Shown: positions 1-10,745 of the stretch, in pieces
Layout of the letters: each line of letters opens with the position of its first letter
How positions within the stretch are numbered: the stretch's first letter is position 1
DNA from: Prostheceraeus crozeri
Taxonomy: Eukaryota; Platyhelminthes; Polycladida; Euryleptidae
DNA: 64,000 bases
Direction of reading: 5' to 3'
Assembly: GCA_907163375.1 (NCBI GenBank)
Contig: CAJQUW010002096.1
Span: 186,001 to 250,000, forward strand
The notes under the pieces: generated by a model
Told to the model about the DNA's origin: nothing
Seen by the model: the letters and a program-made list of their open reading frames with translations, nothing else
Databases searched by the model: none
Position numbers and translations under genes: made by a program

Positions 1-1045
1 TGTGAAAATAGGACGTAATGGACTCACAAGAAAAGTACACATCTTGGCGGCATTTTCCTGCGGACTTGGCAGAAATTGGCACATTTCATCCAAACTCATT
101 ACGACACCGGGAGCTAGCACGTTGTGCAGGGAACGAGGTCGTGCGTGAACCTTTCGTATCCATCACCCTCCTTTAGATGAAATTGGAAAGCTTCTTAATT
201 GAGACTTATCGTGTAAATTTGAAACTTTAGAAAATCCCTTTCTTCCAAAAGTTTATTTTGATCTCGTAATATGTTTCTGTTTTGATGAAAAGCAGATTTT
301 CACATCCTAAATTCAGTCACCGTTTTCATTTCTATATCGAGCACTAATAACTTGTAATAAGTGCAATTTCTTCAATTTATTTCGGTGAATCTACTATTGT
401 AAACTTACTAATTTATCAAGTGCATCTGAGTAAAGCCAATACTTATCATCTTGCCTGAAGTCGTAATTGGATGCACACAAGTTTCTTTGTACAATTGTGA
501 TGATCTCTCTTGAGATTGTATGATTGAATCGACAAGATGATGAGATTTGGGACGATTGATGAACTAACTGCGCTGAAATCATGTCAATCAGAGTGTGATC
601 AAGTCAGACCTTTAGAACTTTTCAAACTACAGTTGTCAAACTCGACTGAACTTCGATGAAAGATCAAACAAATTAGCATTGAAACGTAAATTTTTGACTA
701 AACTCTGTCAGGTACTACATCATTGTCAATATCAATTCATTTTTCAAATGATCTGTGAACTTGCACATTTGAAGGGATTGAATGGTAGCTTTGGACGACT
801 ATTTTCTCTTCAAAACTTGGCTCGTCAAGCAGAGCAGCAAGCACACTGTGTCCTCGCTACATTTCAATCCTAGCAGGAAATGAAGCATTGATTTCCAAGC
901 CAAAATTTGTATGTACCTATGTCTCCGTTTTACATTGTTTAGTTCAAAATTCATGTCAATCGTGTCGTCCTTTTCTAATTACCTGTTTCACTGCCGAAGT
1001 CGGTGAATATGATAATAATCTCCTTATTGAACCTTTTATTATGTG
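1..1045. other. AT-rich non-coding DNA, no gene seen
   Basis: Open frames here are short and match no family I recognise. I see no repeat, RNA gene or promoter with support. This is probably intergenic or intronic host DNA. Confidence 0.5.
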
Positions 1046-1262
1046 ATAGGGTAGCTCGTTTGGTTAAGGGCCGCGCTTTGGTTCGAAAGTGCAGAAGGTC
1101 CATGGTTCGAGTCCGTCCGCCTCGGGAGGTAACACCGCTCTCACTAGAGGATAGAAGCCCGGCCCTAACATGGTGAAAGCTGCGAGTGTATAAAGCACTG
1201 ACTTCGTGCTTTGGGTGGGGCAGGTATGAGAAAAAAGCCATAAAAATCAGTGGCAATCGATG
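1046..1262 (+). repeat. tRNA-derived SINE, family A, copy 1
   Basis: The 5' part carries a pol III type internal promoter. There is an A-box-like TAGCTCGTTTGGTTAAGGG near 1051 and a near-consensus B box GGTTCGAGTCC near 1103. A tRNA-unrelated body follows, with CACTGACTTCGTGCTTTGGGT and a tail near 1,260. A more diverged copy with the same order (B box, then a CCTGAGGAGGT block, then a 'gtgctttgggtgg'-like block) lies at 27,097. The shared body is what marks a SINE rather than a lone tRNA gene. The exact 3' end is uncertain. Confidence 0.65.
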
Positions 1263-2923
1263 TGCGCCTAGAATTACACGAACTGAAAGTTGAAGTTGAA
1301 GAAGACTGTAAAAGATAATGACAGAAGCGGATGAAGAATGTAGATAGTCTTTTCGATGCTTGGTGGTCCAGGATTTCGTGAGTTGCGAGTTCGAGAGGCT
1401 CTCTTGACGTCAAATAATTTCCGCAGAGGATGAGTGGGATGCCGCATCACTTGTTTGAACAACCGAATTCACAGTATATCCACAGCGGTTAGCGCCTGAG
1501 CAAAGTTCGAGCTGTCCACAATATGGGAGCATCTTCATTCAAGTCGAAGAAAGTGTTTAAAGAGGCGATCGGGGATGGAGCAAAAGTATGGGAATGCATA
1601 TTGCAAGACCGATCATTTTAGAGAAGCTTAAGTTCGATAAATCAGAAACGGTGGGGATTTGCATTTGCGCAAGCTTCTGAGAGCAAATATTCTTTTAGAC
1701 GCCTTTTGACTACTCCGTTGAGATGTAGGTACCACTTCATGTTTGATGAAAAAGCCACACTCAGCAGCTGGACATTGTGCACCTTTCGAAGATAAAAACC
1801 ACCGTTGGTGACGACTTGAGGTAAGAAGAAATTATCTGTTGTAATATCCATGGCACAACATTTGGCTTTGGAGGCAGATGATGCTGGCAAGACCAATCCG
1901 CTAAGTGCTTCCAATCGTATTATAGAAAATTATCCACTTCGCATCGAAAATGGAGAAATCCAATGTCATCAGCGCACTTGCTAACAGATTTATTCTCATA
2001 GGTATTGTCTATTGTCTCATACCATTGTCAGTTGCTAAAAAAAATACGAGTACATAGGACAGGTGTTATTAACCTCCCCTGAGGAACTCTGCGTCGAGGC
2101 AGATGTCGGAGAGCCGACGTGAGCTTGGTGCCATTTAGCTGAGAAGAAGCCGGCAATCCATTTAATGATTCGGTCGGCCTAAAACGAGTAGTAGGAGAGA
2201 GGGTGGAAAAGCCTGTTAAATGCCTTGCTGAAATAAATTATCATGTGCCTTACATTTCCTTGGTTTTCTATTTAATATTGATCTAAATTACATTAGCCAA
2301 AATCTGATATATTCGATTTAGTAAGCTTGCGGCCGTAATTGAAATGAATTCATAGAAAAATCATAAACAGCATCTGCTGTGATATGAGAAAACGATTGCG
2401 AATTAGCTGAAGGGCTAAAAGAAAGCCAATGATCTCAATTGGCAAACTGAGAAACTCTAATTGGGAAATTGTTTCTCTGTCTGGACGATTAACAACAACT
2501 TTCAATACTTTCCTTCCTATTTAGCACCTTTCTGATTCGACTGTTAGGGCTGCAGCATTTGTACAATGTATTTTACTGATGATAAAATTCTAGTGCACTA
2601 TTGCAAAAAACCTGACACCGAGAAGAAGCTGTGGAATCATAACTCGACAGCAAAGAAGGTTAAAGACTTGATGATGATGTGATGCTGCGCTGAGAATACT
2701 TGCTCACTTGTATGCAGTTTTGATTTTGAACGTCAGTTTTGTTTATACCATTTGGCGTTTTTTGTTACGGCACTTGTTTGAAAAGTTTGAGGATTAAAGG
2801 ACGCTTAAAGTAAAGTCTAGTCTCTTAATGCCTGATCTCTTGCGTGATTGCAATTATTGAGCCAACTATCAGTATATTAGTTTAACAAATAATGGCAGTG
2901 GACGGGAGGACCATATCCAAGAA
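1263..2923. other. non-coding DNA, no gene seen
   Basis: The frames are short and look like chance. No repeat boundary, promoter or RNA gene can be supported. Confidence 0.45.
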
Positions 2924-3138
2924 ATTTTCAAAACCAAAGTATTCTTTCCCAAAGTATTTATGCCACAATAATCACAAAATGGATAAAGTAGATAAAAGAT
3001 ACAAAGTTGCCAACGTTTCTTTTCCCGACACTTTCTCAAGTCAGTTAACTATAAAATTTGTAGCTTTTATCTACTTTATCCATTTTATAATTATTGTGGC
3101 ATAAATACCTCGGGAGAAAATACTTTGGTTTTGAAAAT
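2924..3138. mobile_element. foldback palindrome (MITE-like)
   Basis: The two ends are perfect inverted copies: ATTTTCAAAACCAAAGT at 2924-2940 and its complement at 3122-3138. The match continues inward for about 75 bases with a few mismatches, through TTTATGCCACAATAAT, and a central loop of about 60 bases remains. Long arms with no coding capacity fit a foldback MITE. No clear target duplication was seen, so the superfamily is not assigned. Confidence 0.65.
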
Positions 3139-5713
3139 ATCAGTTTAATGTGTCAGCATGATAGGGACGAATGAAAATGCAGCAACCTAAATTCAAAAAT
3201 ATTCGGCTACTGTGTTTCTTTGTCCTTCCTTTGTGAAAGATTCAAATGAATTTCTTTTTTGACGACAGTGACAGAAAAATGAGGAATCATTTTATGTGAA
3301 TAGAAAAAGAGGCCATCGGATTTAAACAAATTGCTGATACAAATCAAATCATGTGTTCTATCTTCATGGTCATTTGTTCAATTAGAAGTTGCAGTGTTGC
3401 TTTTGACTCAGCAACTACAGATGCGTTGTCATTGTATCGCTATTCGATGTGCAAAATGCTTCTCCATTGTTACATCCAAGATGCTTTTCGAAAGATCAAC
3501 ATTTTTTAGCGTCAGTTTCTCTACCTGATATTTTGATGTTGCTCATAAGCTACTATTTGTTAAGGCAAGAGTACTTAGTTGGGATGATTGCCAATTCGGA
3601 ATGCTGAACGCTTATCAAATATTTTTCCTCATGTATTTTTAACAGAAACCTTTATTGGCATTAGGAAATTTGTGTCACTTCTCAAATTGAAATATACAAG
3701 TGACTTAAAGTGCAGTTGAAAACCTTGACACTCTTCAGATGTTATGCACGAATCTCACGGAGCATGGTTCATCTAAAGCACTGTGAAAATACTCTGAACA
3801 CAGGATAAATAAAGCAGTCAATCTTTTAACATGCAGCCTAATCATAGCAGGGTAAAATGCCAATCTATTATTTGTTAATTTAAATTGATAAAAAAAAAAT
3901 TTCTTCGTAACTGTTCCAATTTATGCACTTAGTTTTGCAAAATACAAACTCAAGTGCGACTTTCTCAGCATCGAGCGAATATTTTGTTCTCGTTCGTGGT
4001 CAATTCTCATAGATTGATTTAGATAATCTTGTAGTGCAATGCCGTAGTTCTGATGCTGCTAAGTACATTCATGTACAATAAAACATACATTATGCCACAG
4101 AAGACGGTATGCCTATACTGTAAACATCTTCAAGATATGCGGGTTCTTTTTAATTACACACTCACTTCCGCATTAAATTTCGATCTAGATTTGATTTCAT
4201 AGGACTCATGCCAGATCTCCGATCGGCTCTGATTCTAATCCGATACGATATCGCAAAATTCATGATCAGAAAACAATTACTCACTGTCGGAGGCCAGCTT
4301 TATTGTTTGATTGATTACAACATTTTCGGTTATTTTCCTAATATAGTCTTTGTTTAGACTTTTCTTTATTTAACTTATATTCCCTTCAACTAAGATTTTG
4401 AAGACCAAACCTCGGCAAAAAGTTAAAGATTCCATTTATAATGTTCTGTAGCATTTCAGGATATTGAGTAGCTTAAAGCCGTTGTAATGACCATGAAGCA
4501 AGTGAGTGAGCAGAAATGGCGATATGGTGTATTTTATTTTAATTTACTTAACTTGGCCCTATACATATCGGGAGATGCATTCTTTGCTGAATTATGGTCA
4601 TTCTGCCAAATCTTAAGCCATGATTATGATCCGGAAATTTCCAGATTTCCACAAACTTGACAACTGTTTCAGTACAACATTTTTTATCACAACGTGAGAT
4701 TCATTATTAAAAACTGCGCATGAAAATGTATCCATTTTTTTGTGTAACTATCGATGAAGCAGGTTGTGAACCATATTAATAACTTAAGCGATTGGGCCTC
4801 ATTTCAAATTATTTATTCGATTTGTCAAATTATTCAATTCTGAATACATTAAAATATTCATGAGGATGTAAGGATGTATTTCATGCACCACATTTGAGAC
4901 TCAGAAGTTTCGAACGAATTGGCTGAGATACAGCCCCGTAGATCTAGTGGTTTTGCTTGACAGCCCTTATTAATGTTTCAGTCTTGTTTATCGTGCATTC
5001 TGATTCAATTTTCAGTTTTAATCTTAGCTGAGTTGAAAGTGCAAACTAGATAGAGTTCTCCAGAAGCCACAAGTTTTGGAATCTTAGTATTATTTGTTAA
5101 TATGTCCCAAGCCGCTAATTCATGCAACTGTAGTATCTTAGCGTTTCGACATCTTAGTATTGCATATTCAGTTTGATTAATTGCAGAGATTTAATTGCAA
5201 ACTAAATAAAGACTTCTAGAAAACATGAGTATTGATGTCTCAGTATCGTATCTTATGCTTGAATCTTAACAAGTTGTAAATGCAAATTAAATAAGGGTTG
5301 TGGTTTTGAGGAAATAGACATCGCCAACCACAAGCCCAACCGCATCTTGGTAGCTTCAACGGCAAATGATGGTGAGTTCAGATTTCCGACTAAGTGGATG
5401 ATTCTTTACGATGGGATTCTATATCTTAGACAAAAAGCGTGAGAGTCAATGAATTCTACAAAAACAATCCTACATGTTTCTACTGTAATGTTGGTCTAAC
5501 ATTCCGCGTACCAGAACGGCTACTCCTTTTTCATCAAAACTCATCTCTGGAACACCAGATTCACCCTAAATTTCACGACAACGCACTACCTGGCCTGAAT
5601 GAAGCACATTGTTTTGTGTTCCTCTACATGAGTTGATTTTTAAAAGTTATTAATGACACTAAATGGCTCGCGAGGGTTAAGGTCACTCCAAAACAGAGAC
5701 TGTGTCATTTGTA
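3139..5713. other. AT-rich non-coding DNA, no gene seen
   Basis: There is no long frame and no recognisable protein. Several 'ggaatcttagtat / atcttagtattg' variants recur between about 5,080 and 5,250 and suggest loose local duplication, but they are too diverged to define a unit. Confidence 0.45.
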
Positions 5714-6005
5714 CTTACAATCAAAAAGCGGAAGGACCCAGGTGTGAGTTATGTTTCTTTTTTTATTTCACTATGGACGGTTGCAAAAAGCTATCGAACG
5801 CTTCCGGCTAGCGTACACCAGCTATGATCATGATAAATGAACAAAGACCTAGGTCTATGGGTATTAGCTAGGTCTCTGTCAATTTGTCGTGATCATAGCT
5901 GGTGTACGCTAGCCGGAAGCGTTCAACAGCTTTTTGTAACCGTCTATAGTAAAATAAAAAAGAACCATCCCCACACTTGGGTCCTTCCGCTTTTTGATTG
6001 TAAGG
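5714..6005. mobile_element. long-armed palindromic MITE
   Basis: The ends CTTACAATCAAAAAGCGG (from 5714) and its inverse (to 6005) are perfect. The arms continue for about 120 bases each with small differences, including GACCCAGGTGTG against CACACTTGGGTC and CCAGCTATGATCATGA against its inverse. The centre is a short loop near 5,850-5,870. Nothing inside codes for protein. The structure fits a non-autonomous DNA transposon whose superfamily cannot be decided without other copies. Confidence 0.75.
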
Positions 6006-6184
6006 TTTAGTTCACTGTTGAATTCGAAACGACAATCATTGCGTTAACAAAAGTTCTCGTTAGTAAGTGTACTAAAAGCGTATTTCTGCATTCCTACTCG
6101 ACCTTGAACTCACATCTAAACGGGAAAAGTGCGAGCATTTTACTGTCAGCCCACTGCACAGGACAAACACTGCATATGAGTGAT

Positions 6185-6350
6185 GGTGTAACGTCACTAC
6201 TTCCCCTTACTACGGACTTGGACGGTGCTGATGTGGATCTTTTAGTTCGGATGCCCTTCCTAGCGACTTCTTCCAATGACACATTCGGGGCTCGACCTCT
6301 TGACCGAAAGATCGCTGGGCCAAGCACTTAGCCACAGTGCCACAAAGACC
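6185..6350 (-). repeat. tRNA-derived SINE, family B, reverse copy
   Basis: On the reverse strand, reading from 6350, there is an A box TGGCACTGTGGCTAAGTG, then GCTTGGCCCAGCGATC, then a B box GGTCGAGCCCC. A body follows with GGAAGGGCATCCG, CACCGTCCAAGTCC and GTAGTGACGTTA. The same blocks in the same order occur on the forward strand at 32,286-32,456. Both promoter boxes and the shared non-tRNA body support a SINE. Relative to the other copy this one has an extra segment between the B box and the GGAAGGGCATC block. Confidence 0.7.
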
Positions 6351-7643
6351 ACCTATATAACTTCATGAATATTCTTCGCCCAATTCCAAATAATATCACG
6401 TCATGACTGTTGGATACGTCTATCATCTGTTCAGGAGGAAAGGAAATTGCTCAACGCTTCCTTTTTGGATAGCCGGAATGTGAATTCGAAAGTGCATGGA
6501 TCCTGAGAAACAACATAATGCATTCGGAAAGGTAAATAATCCGTTACTTTCGTGAAGTAGAAAACGATGTTGGTCACTCATTAATTTTTCATTTTCGATC
6601 AAGTATCCCTTGTAAAGTGCGGCGGTATCTTCAGTGAATAGCAATGCAGTAGAGATGATGAGACAGCGATAGGCGAAGTTGCTACTGAATCTGTCGCGAA
6701 AATATTTGCTTAATTATCAGTAATTCCTACTTTGTGGTTTTTGATTCTGAATAAACCCCTTGTCTATTGCAGGGTTGACTTGTACAACCGCCTATATTCA
6801 CCCACGGCATAATGCCTCTAGCATGTTTCAGATGTAATATCTGGAATTGTGTATCCGGGTAATTTTCCGTCATTTAGTAGGAGATAACTTTCGGTTTCTA
6901 ATCGGTTTTTAATTATTATTAGTGCGAATATGCAAACAATAACTCTTGATAAGTAATAAAAGGTACAAAGCAATTTTATTTCGATATGTCTGACTTGGAC
7001 CAGCAACGTAGGAGCCAGCGGGACATGCAAGCATATCCGCTAACCACATGCCCACCGCATTATCTATTGAGATTTGGAATTAGCCGATTATGCACTGCTT
7101 TATCGCAGGCACGTTGTGGGACTAGATGAAAAAGATCAAAACACAAGCTATTGATGGAGTTGAACCATAGTGATGTCTTGGATGCTTCGTACAGACATCG
7201 CCTTTCTAAGAGCTGCATATATAAATTATTAATCACAACATGTTGTCATCCGGATGATGGTTGGTGGTCCACCGATTGGTGGATCGATGCTTCTCAGAAT
7301 TGGTTTCTCATGCTGTTGGTTAGCAACCATGTTTGTGAACCTATGATCTTTAAATGCAATTTTTTAGTTTTGGTAAAATTCAAAATTTGAATGGCACAAA
7401 ATTAAGTGAGCATGAAGGATGTACCACCTCGATTTGTCAATCAATTAGCTCGCCAGAAACTTGTTCAAGTGCATAAAAATAGACAGCGATTACACAAGTT
7501 GCAGTCATTTGAGTTAAGTGACTTGAAGTTTCTGTTTTAGCCGTATTTTTTCTCCGTTCAAATGTCACCCTTGTAGATGGAACTTTAACTTTGTTCACCC
7601 TCTTTGTATTAGTTAAATGAAAATATCATATTTGCTAAGGATA
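6351..7643. other. non-coding DNA, no gene seen
   Basis: Frames are short and unsupported. No repeat or RNA gene was recognised. Confidence 0.45.
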
Positions 7644-7868
7644 TTAATTTGCCTCCATCAAAAAACTGTTCGCATGCCTCTTGAAAGTATCAAGATTGTA
7701 TTGAGGGAGTGTGACCTGGGGAAGCTGGTTCCAAAGTGATAGCGTGAGAGGAAAATAGTTTTCGATCCGCTCACTTTGCGCATGCGGTCTACGCTCACAT
7801 GATGGCACGTGAGTGCGTGCGTTTTCTCTGCGCTTGCATCTACAGAATGTATTTGCGTACACACTCAT
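7644..7868 (-). pseudogene. LINE reverse-transcriptase ORF, C-terminal tail remnant
   Basis: The reverse-strand frame of 74 codons ends in a segment reading IENYFPLTLSLWNQLPQVTL followed by NLDTFKRH. This matches the well-known ending of non-LTR retrotransposon polymerase ORFs (R.nyF..r....WN.LP......s...Fk). Only the last part of the ORF is present. The reverse transcriptase and endonuclease are missing, as expected for a fragment left by decay or rearrangement. A different LINE tail in the same orientation starts about 220 bases to the right, so two insertions may be nested or adjacent. Confidence 0.6.
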
Positions 7869-8089
7869 TTGCTACAGAGCTGCTTTCACCGAAATATCAT
7901 CTGTAGAAGGAAATAATTGAAGTTGCATCCCGTCATAGGGCTCAGATGTTTTGTGGGCATCTGCTCATAGACGGCAGCAGTATTACTCCATCAGCAGAGG
8001 TGCCGATATGATAGACCTCCATTGCCCAGATGGACTGAATGCAAGTGTTTTATGACTCTTCCCGAAATTCATCCATGTTTGTTTTTCAT

Positions 8090-8560
8090 TCACCCTTCCG
8101 TGATCCATACAGGACGGGGTTTTTCAATGAAATTTCTCCACAATTCGCGGTTGGTAGCACAATTCTCCTTCAGGTCAAAGTCCTTGCAATCAGCAAGCAT
8201 CGCTTCGCGCCACGTCCTCTTAGGTAGGTCCATGACATGCGCCTTCCTAACACAGTTATCTCCTGACTTGCGGAGAACATGCCCAAACCATCCAAGACGG
8301 TTTCTTTTCAAGTCAGCCTTGGTTTCTTCTACGCCAATGAGCTGGAGAAGCAAGGAAGAAGTGAGCCTGTCATTCAGTCATACACCCATCATGCAGCGGA
8401 TTCGCTTGCGAATGAAGTCGAGCCCTGAAAGTAAGCCTGTCAGCAATCTTCCATGTACTCTCAATGACTCTTACTTCTCATTTATAGGATGTCTCCTCCA
8501 GTCAAACGAGCTCCTAGGATTTTCTTTCAGTCTGCGTCGCTTTTCGATTAACCCAAAGAA
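8090..8560 (-). pseudogene. LINE ORF2 C-terminal remnant (GWFGHVLRK type)
   Basis: The reverse-strand frame 8353-8090 contains RNRLGWFGHVLRKSGDNCV, then KRTWREAMLADCKDF, then REELWRNFI-like residues. This is the characteristic region after the reverse transcriptase in many animal non-LTR retrotransposons. Upstream, reading further left on the protein, RKRIRCMMGV and LNDRLTSS can be read with at least one stop and a change of frame. The remnant therefore runs to roughly 8,560 and is dead. No poly-A or target duplication was identified. Confidence 0.7.
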
Positions 8561-10610
8561 CAGATAACTTGCAGATTAGAATCCAGCAAAAGCAAAGAAA
8601 AACTCCAGAGTTTGGTCGAAAGTAGATCTAAGTGAAGTCGAGAAAAGGATTCACAGACGGACCTTTGGCATCCAGCGACTTCTATCGATGGTAGCAGACG
8701 GGATGCAACTGTGTGAAGTATCTATTCGAAGATACTGAGAAGTGTGTTGGAAGTAATCTAGAAGTTCGTGCTTCCTGTTCATTGTAGGATTGAGATGTGT
8801 CATCGCTTATGTGTCTGGTGTTGTTGTATCTCGAGTATCCCTGGAGGGCAAGGATGAAAAGTACTGCCCTGCGACATTTTTCATACATGGCATATCACCT
8901 TCACAGATTTAGAGGATAAATGCTTTTGTGCTATGCACAAATCCTTCTGCGTAGAAATCGTAGTTTAGAAATGCTAACCTCGCATTCCTCGCCTAGCGGC
9001 TCGGAAAATTAGTTTACGACATCGAATTTCAAATCAACGAATCCCATAGAAGTAGCGGTTAGCATAATGATGCTAATGTTGTGTAATTTTGTGACAACTA
9101 GAATAAAATTTAGCAGATATGCAAGTATACCTGCTGTATTTGTAAGACGGGCACAATCTCAAAATTCTGGCTGTTGGATGTAGAATCTGCAATCTGGGGA
9201 TTTTTCTCCTATCCGAGCTACATGAGAGCGTTTTGAATTTCTCATCTGCTGGATTCACTCATTATGAAATGCATAATATAGAACAATATAATATACAGAA
9301 TAATATAGAACATACTTAGGTACGCCTATAGCGACAAGCAATTTCAGAGAAATTTTATCATCTTTCATTTATGTTTAAGCAATAAAACAACTAACTATTT
9401 CATATACCTTTCATGAATTATATAAAATTAAATTATAAATTGCATTGAAAACATTGTTAATTTTATATTTTTTTTATAATTTTCCATTAATTACCTATTT
9501 CTCTTTTCATCACTACTAATTCAAACCTGACTAACTTAATTCTTACAACACTCATTCTTAAATTACTTCGTGCATTCGAATGACAAAAATGAACGTGATA
9601 AGCTTCATCAAGAAAAGCATGATTATATGTCTTATGCATTCGTCACGTAAAGTAAATGAGATCAAATGTTTTTATGGTCAATCTCTGACAACAGAAGACG
9701 AAAGCAGGATTTGAGCTACTGTAGGGTTTGATGTCCCAGATTCATGATACAACAGCCAGTATAGAGATGTGGACCCATATCATGTGAATATTATGTATGT
9801 TGGTTAGCATTTGAATATTAATAGCAATACAAGTTTGCCACGTACCCAAATATTTCCATTGTTTCCCATTTTCCCGATTTTTGCCTTTATCGGATATTTG
9901 CCAGTTTTTCCCATGAAATACCCAACCCTGCTTCAAATCCTTCAAATGATCATCCTCTGAACTGCTCAAATGCTCTTCCAGACATGTGATGAGGAGTTTT
10001 TTATTGCAAAATATCTTATTTGAGTGTCTCGATGGAGATGATCATGTCTTTCTTGCGCCTAATTTCACTTCAATGCGGTTAACGTACTGTCGCAAGGTAG
10101 TGACATTCCATAGCTTACGAATCACTCATTTCCATTCTTTTTCACAGGAAATACCTCAACATCGGCACGTCAATCGTTAATAAGACAGCAACTTCTCTTC
10201 CTAGAGTAATATGGGCTAATCCGACATCCCAGTGGGTCGCTCCTGCCTCGAAAACACATTAAGCAAGTGATGCATTCCATATCCGAAAATGCCTCGGGAG
10301 ACTGTCGTATGGGATTTTGGAAGCAGATAATGAGGGAGGAATGAAGTTAGACTCTAAGCAACTACCAGAGGCGAGTGTTGCTCAGCCGTAAAAATCATTG
10401 ACCTCAGATTCAACTGCCAATGACAATTGACAGGTTATTGCCTTCGATAGCAATGGAGCGACATTCAATTGTGATTATAATGTGAACCAAATATTTGCTC
10501 TTAAGTAATGATGTTAAGTTTCAAATACATTTATGAGTAGATCTCCGACAAAATCATCAGGTCAAACGGATCATTATTCCATCCGATGGTGCTGGATCAG
10601 GTGAGATCTA
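8561..10610. other. AT-rich non-coding DNA, no gene seen
   Basis: Around 9,270-9,540 the sequence is very AT-rich (repeated ataatatagaac, then tttatattttttttataatt). No frame or repeat family can be supported. Confidence 0.45.
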
Positions 10611-10745
10611 CGAATCTGCCTGTTTGCCGAGCTTTATCCGATTCCTCTTCTTGCCACACGGAATCAAAGAGAAACACATTTAAATTCAATGCGAAACAAA
10701 TTGAAGTTTTCGTTATGAATGAAATTTCAATATTCTCTCTGAAAA
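10611..10745 (-). repeat. dispersed repeat, copy 1
   Basis: The block from GAATCTGCCTGTTTGCCGAG through AGAGAAACACATTTAAATTCA is related to 14,821-14,955. The two share GAATCTGC, TGCCGAG, a C-rich spacer, and ACACAT.TAAATTCA in order and at similar spacing. On the reverse strand it reads through an open stretch ending RQTGRFVDL. It may be the untranslated or terminal part of an older transposon. The reverse orientation is a guess based on this open frame. Confidence 0.45.

Noticed and set aside
1046-1120. A free-standing tRNA gene
   Set aside because: The A and B boxes are present, but the sequence cannot be folded convincingly into a cloverleaf and a SINE body follows.
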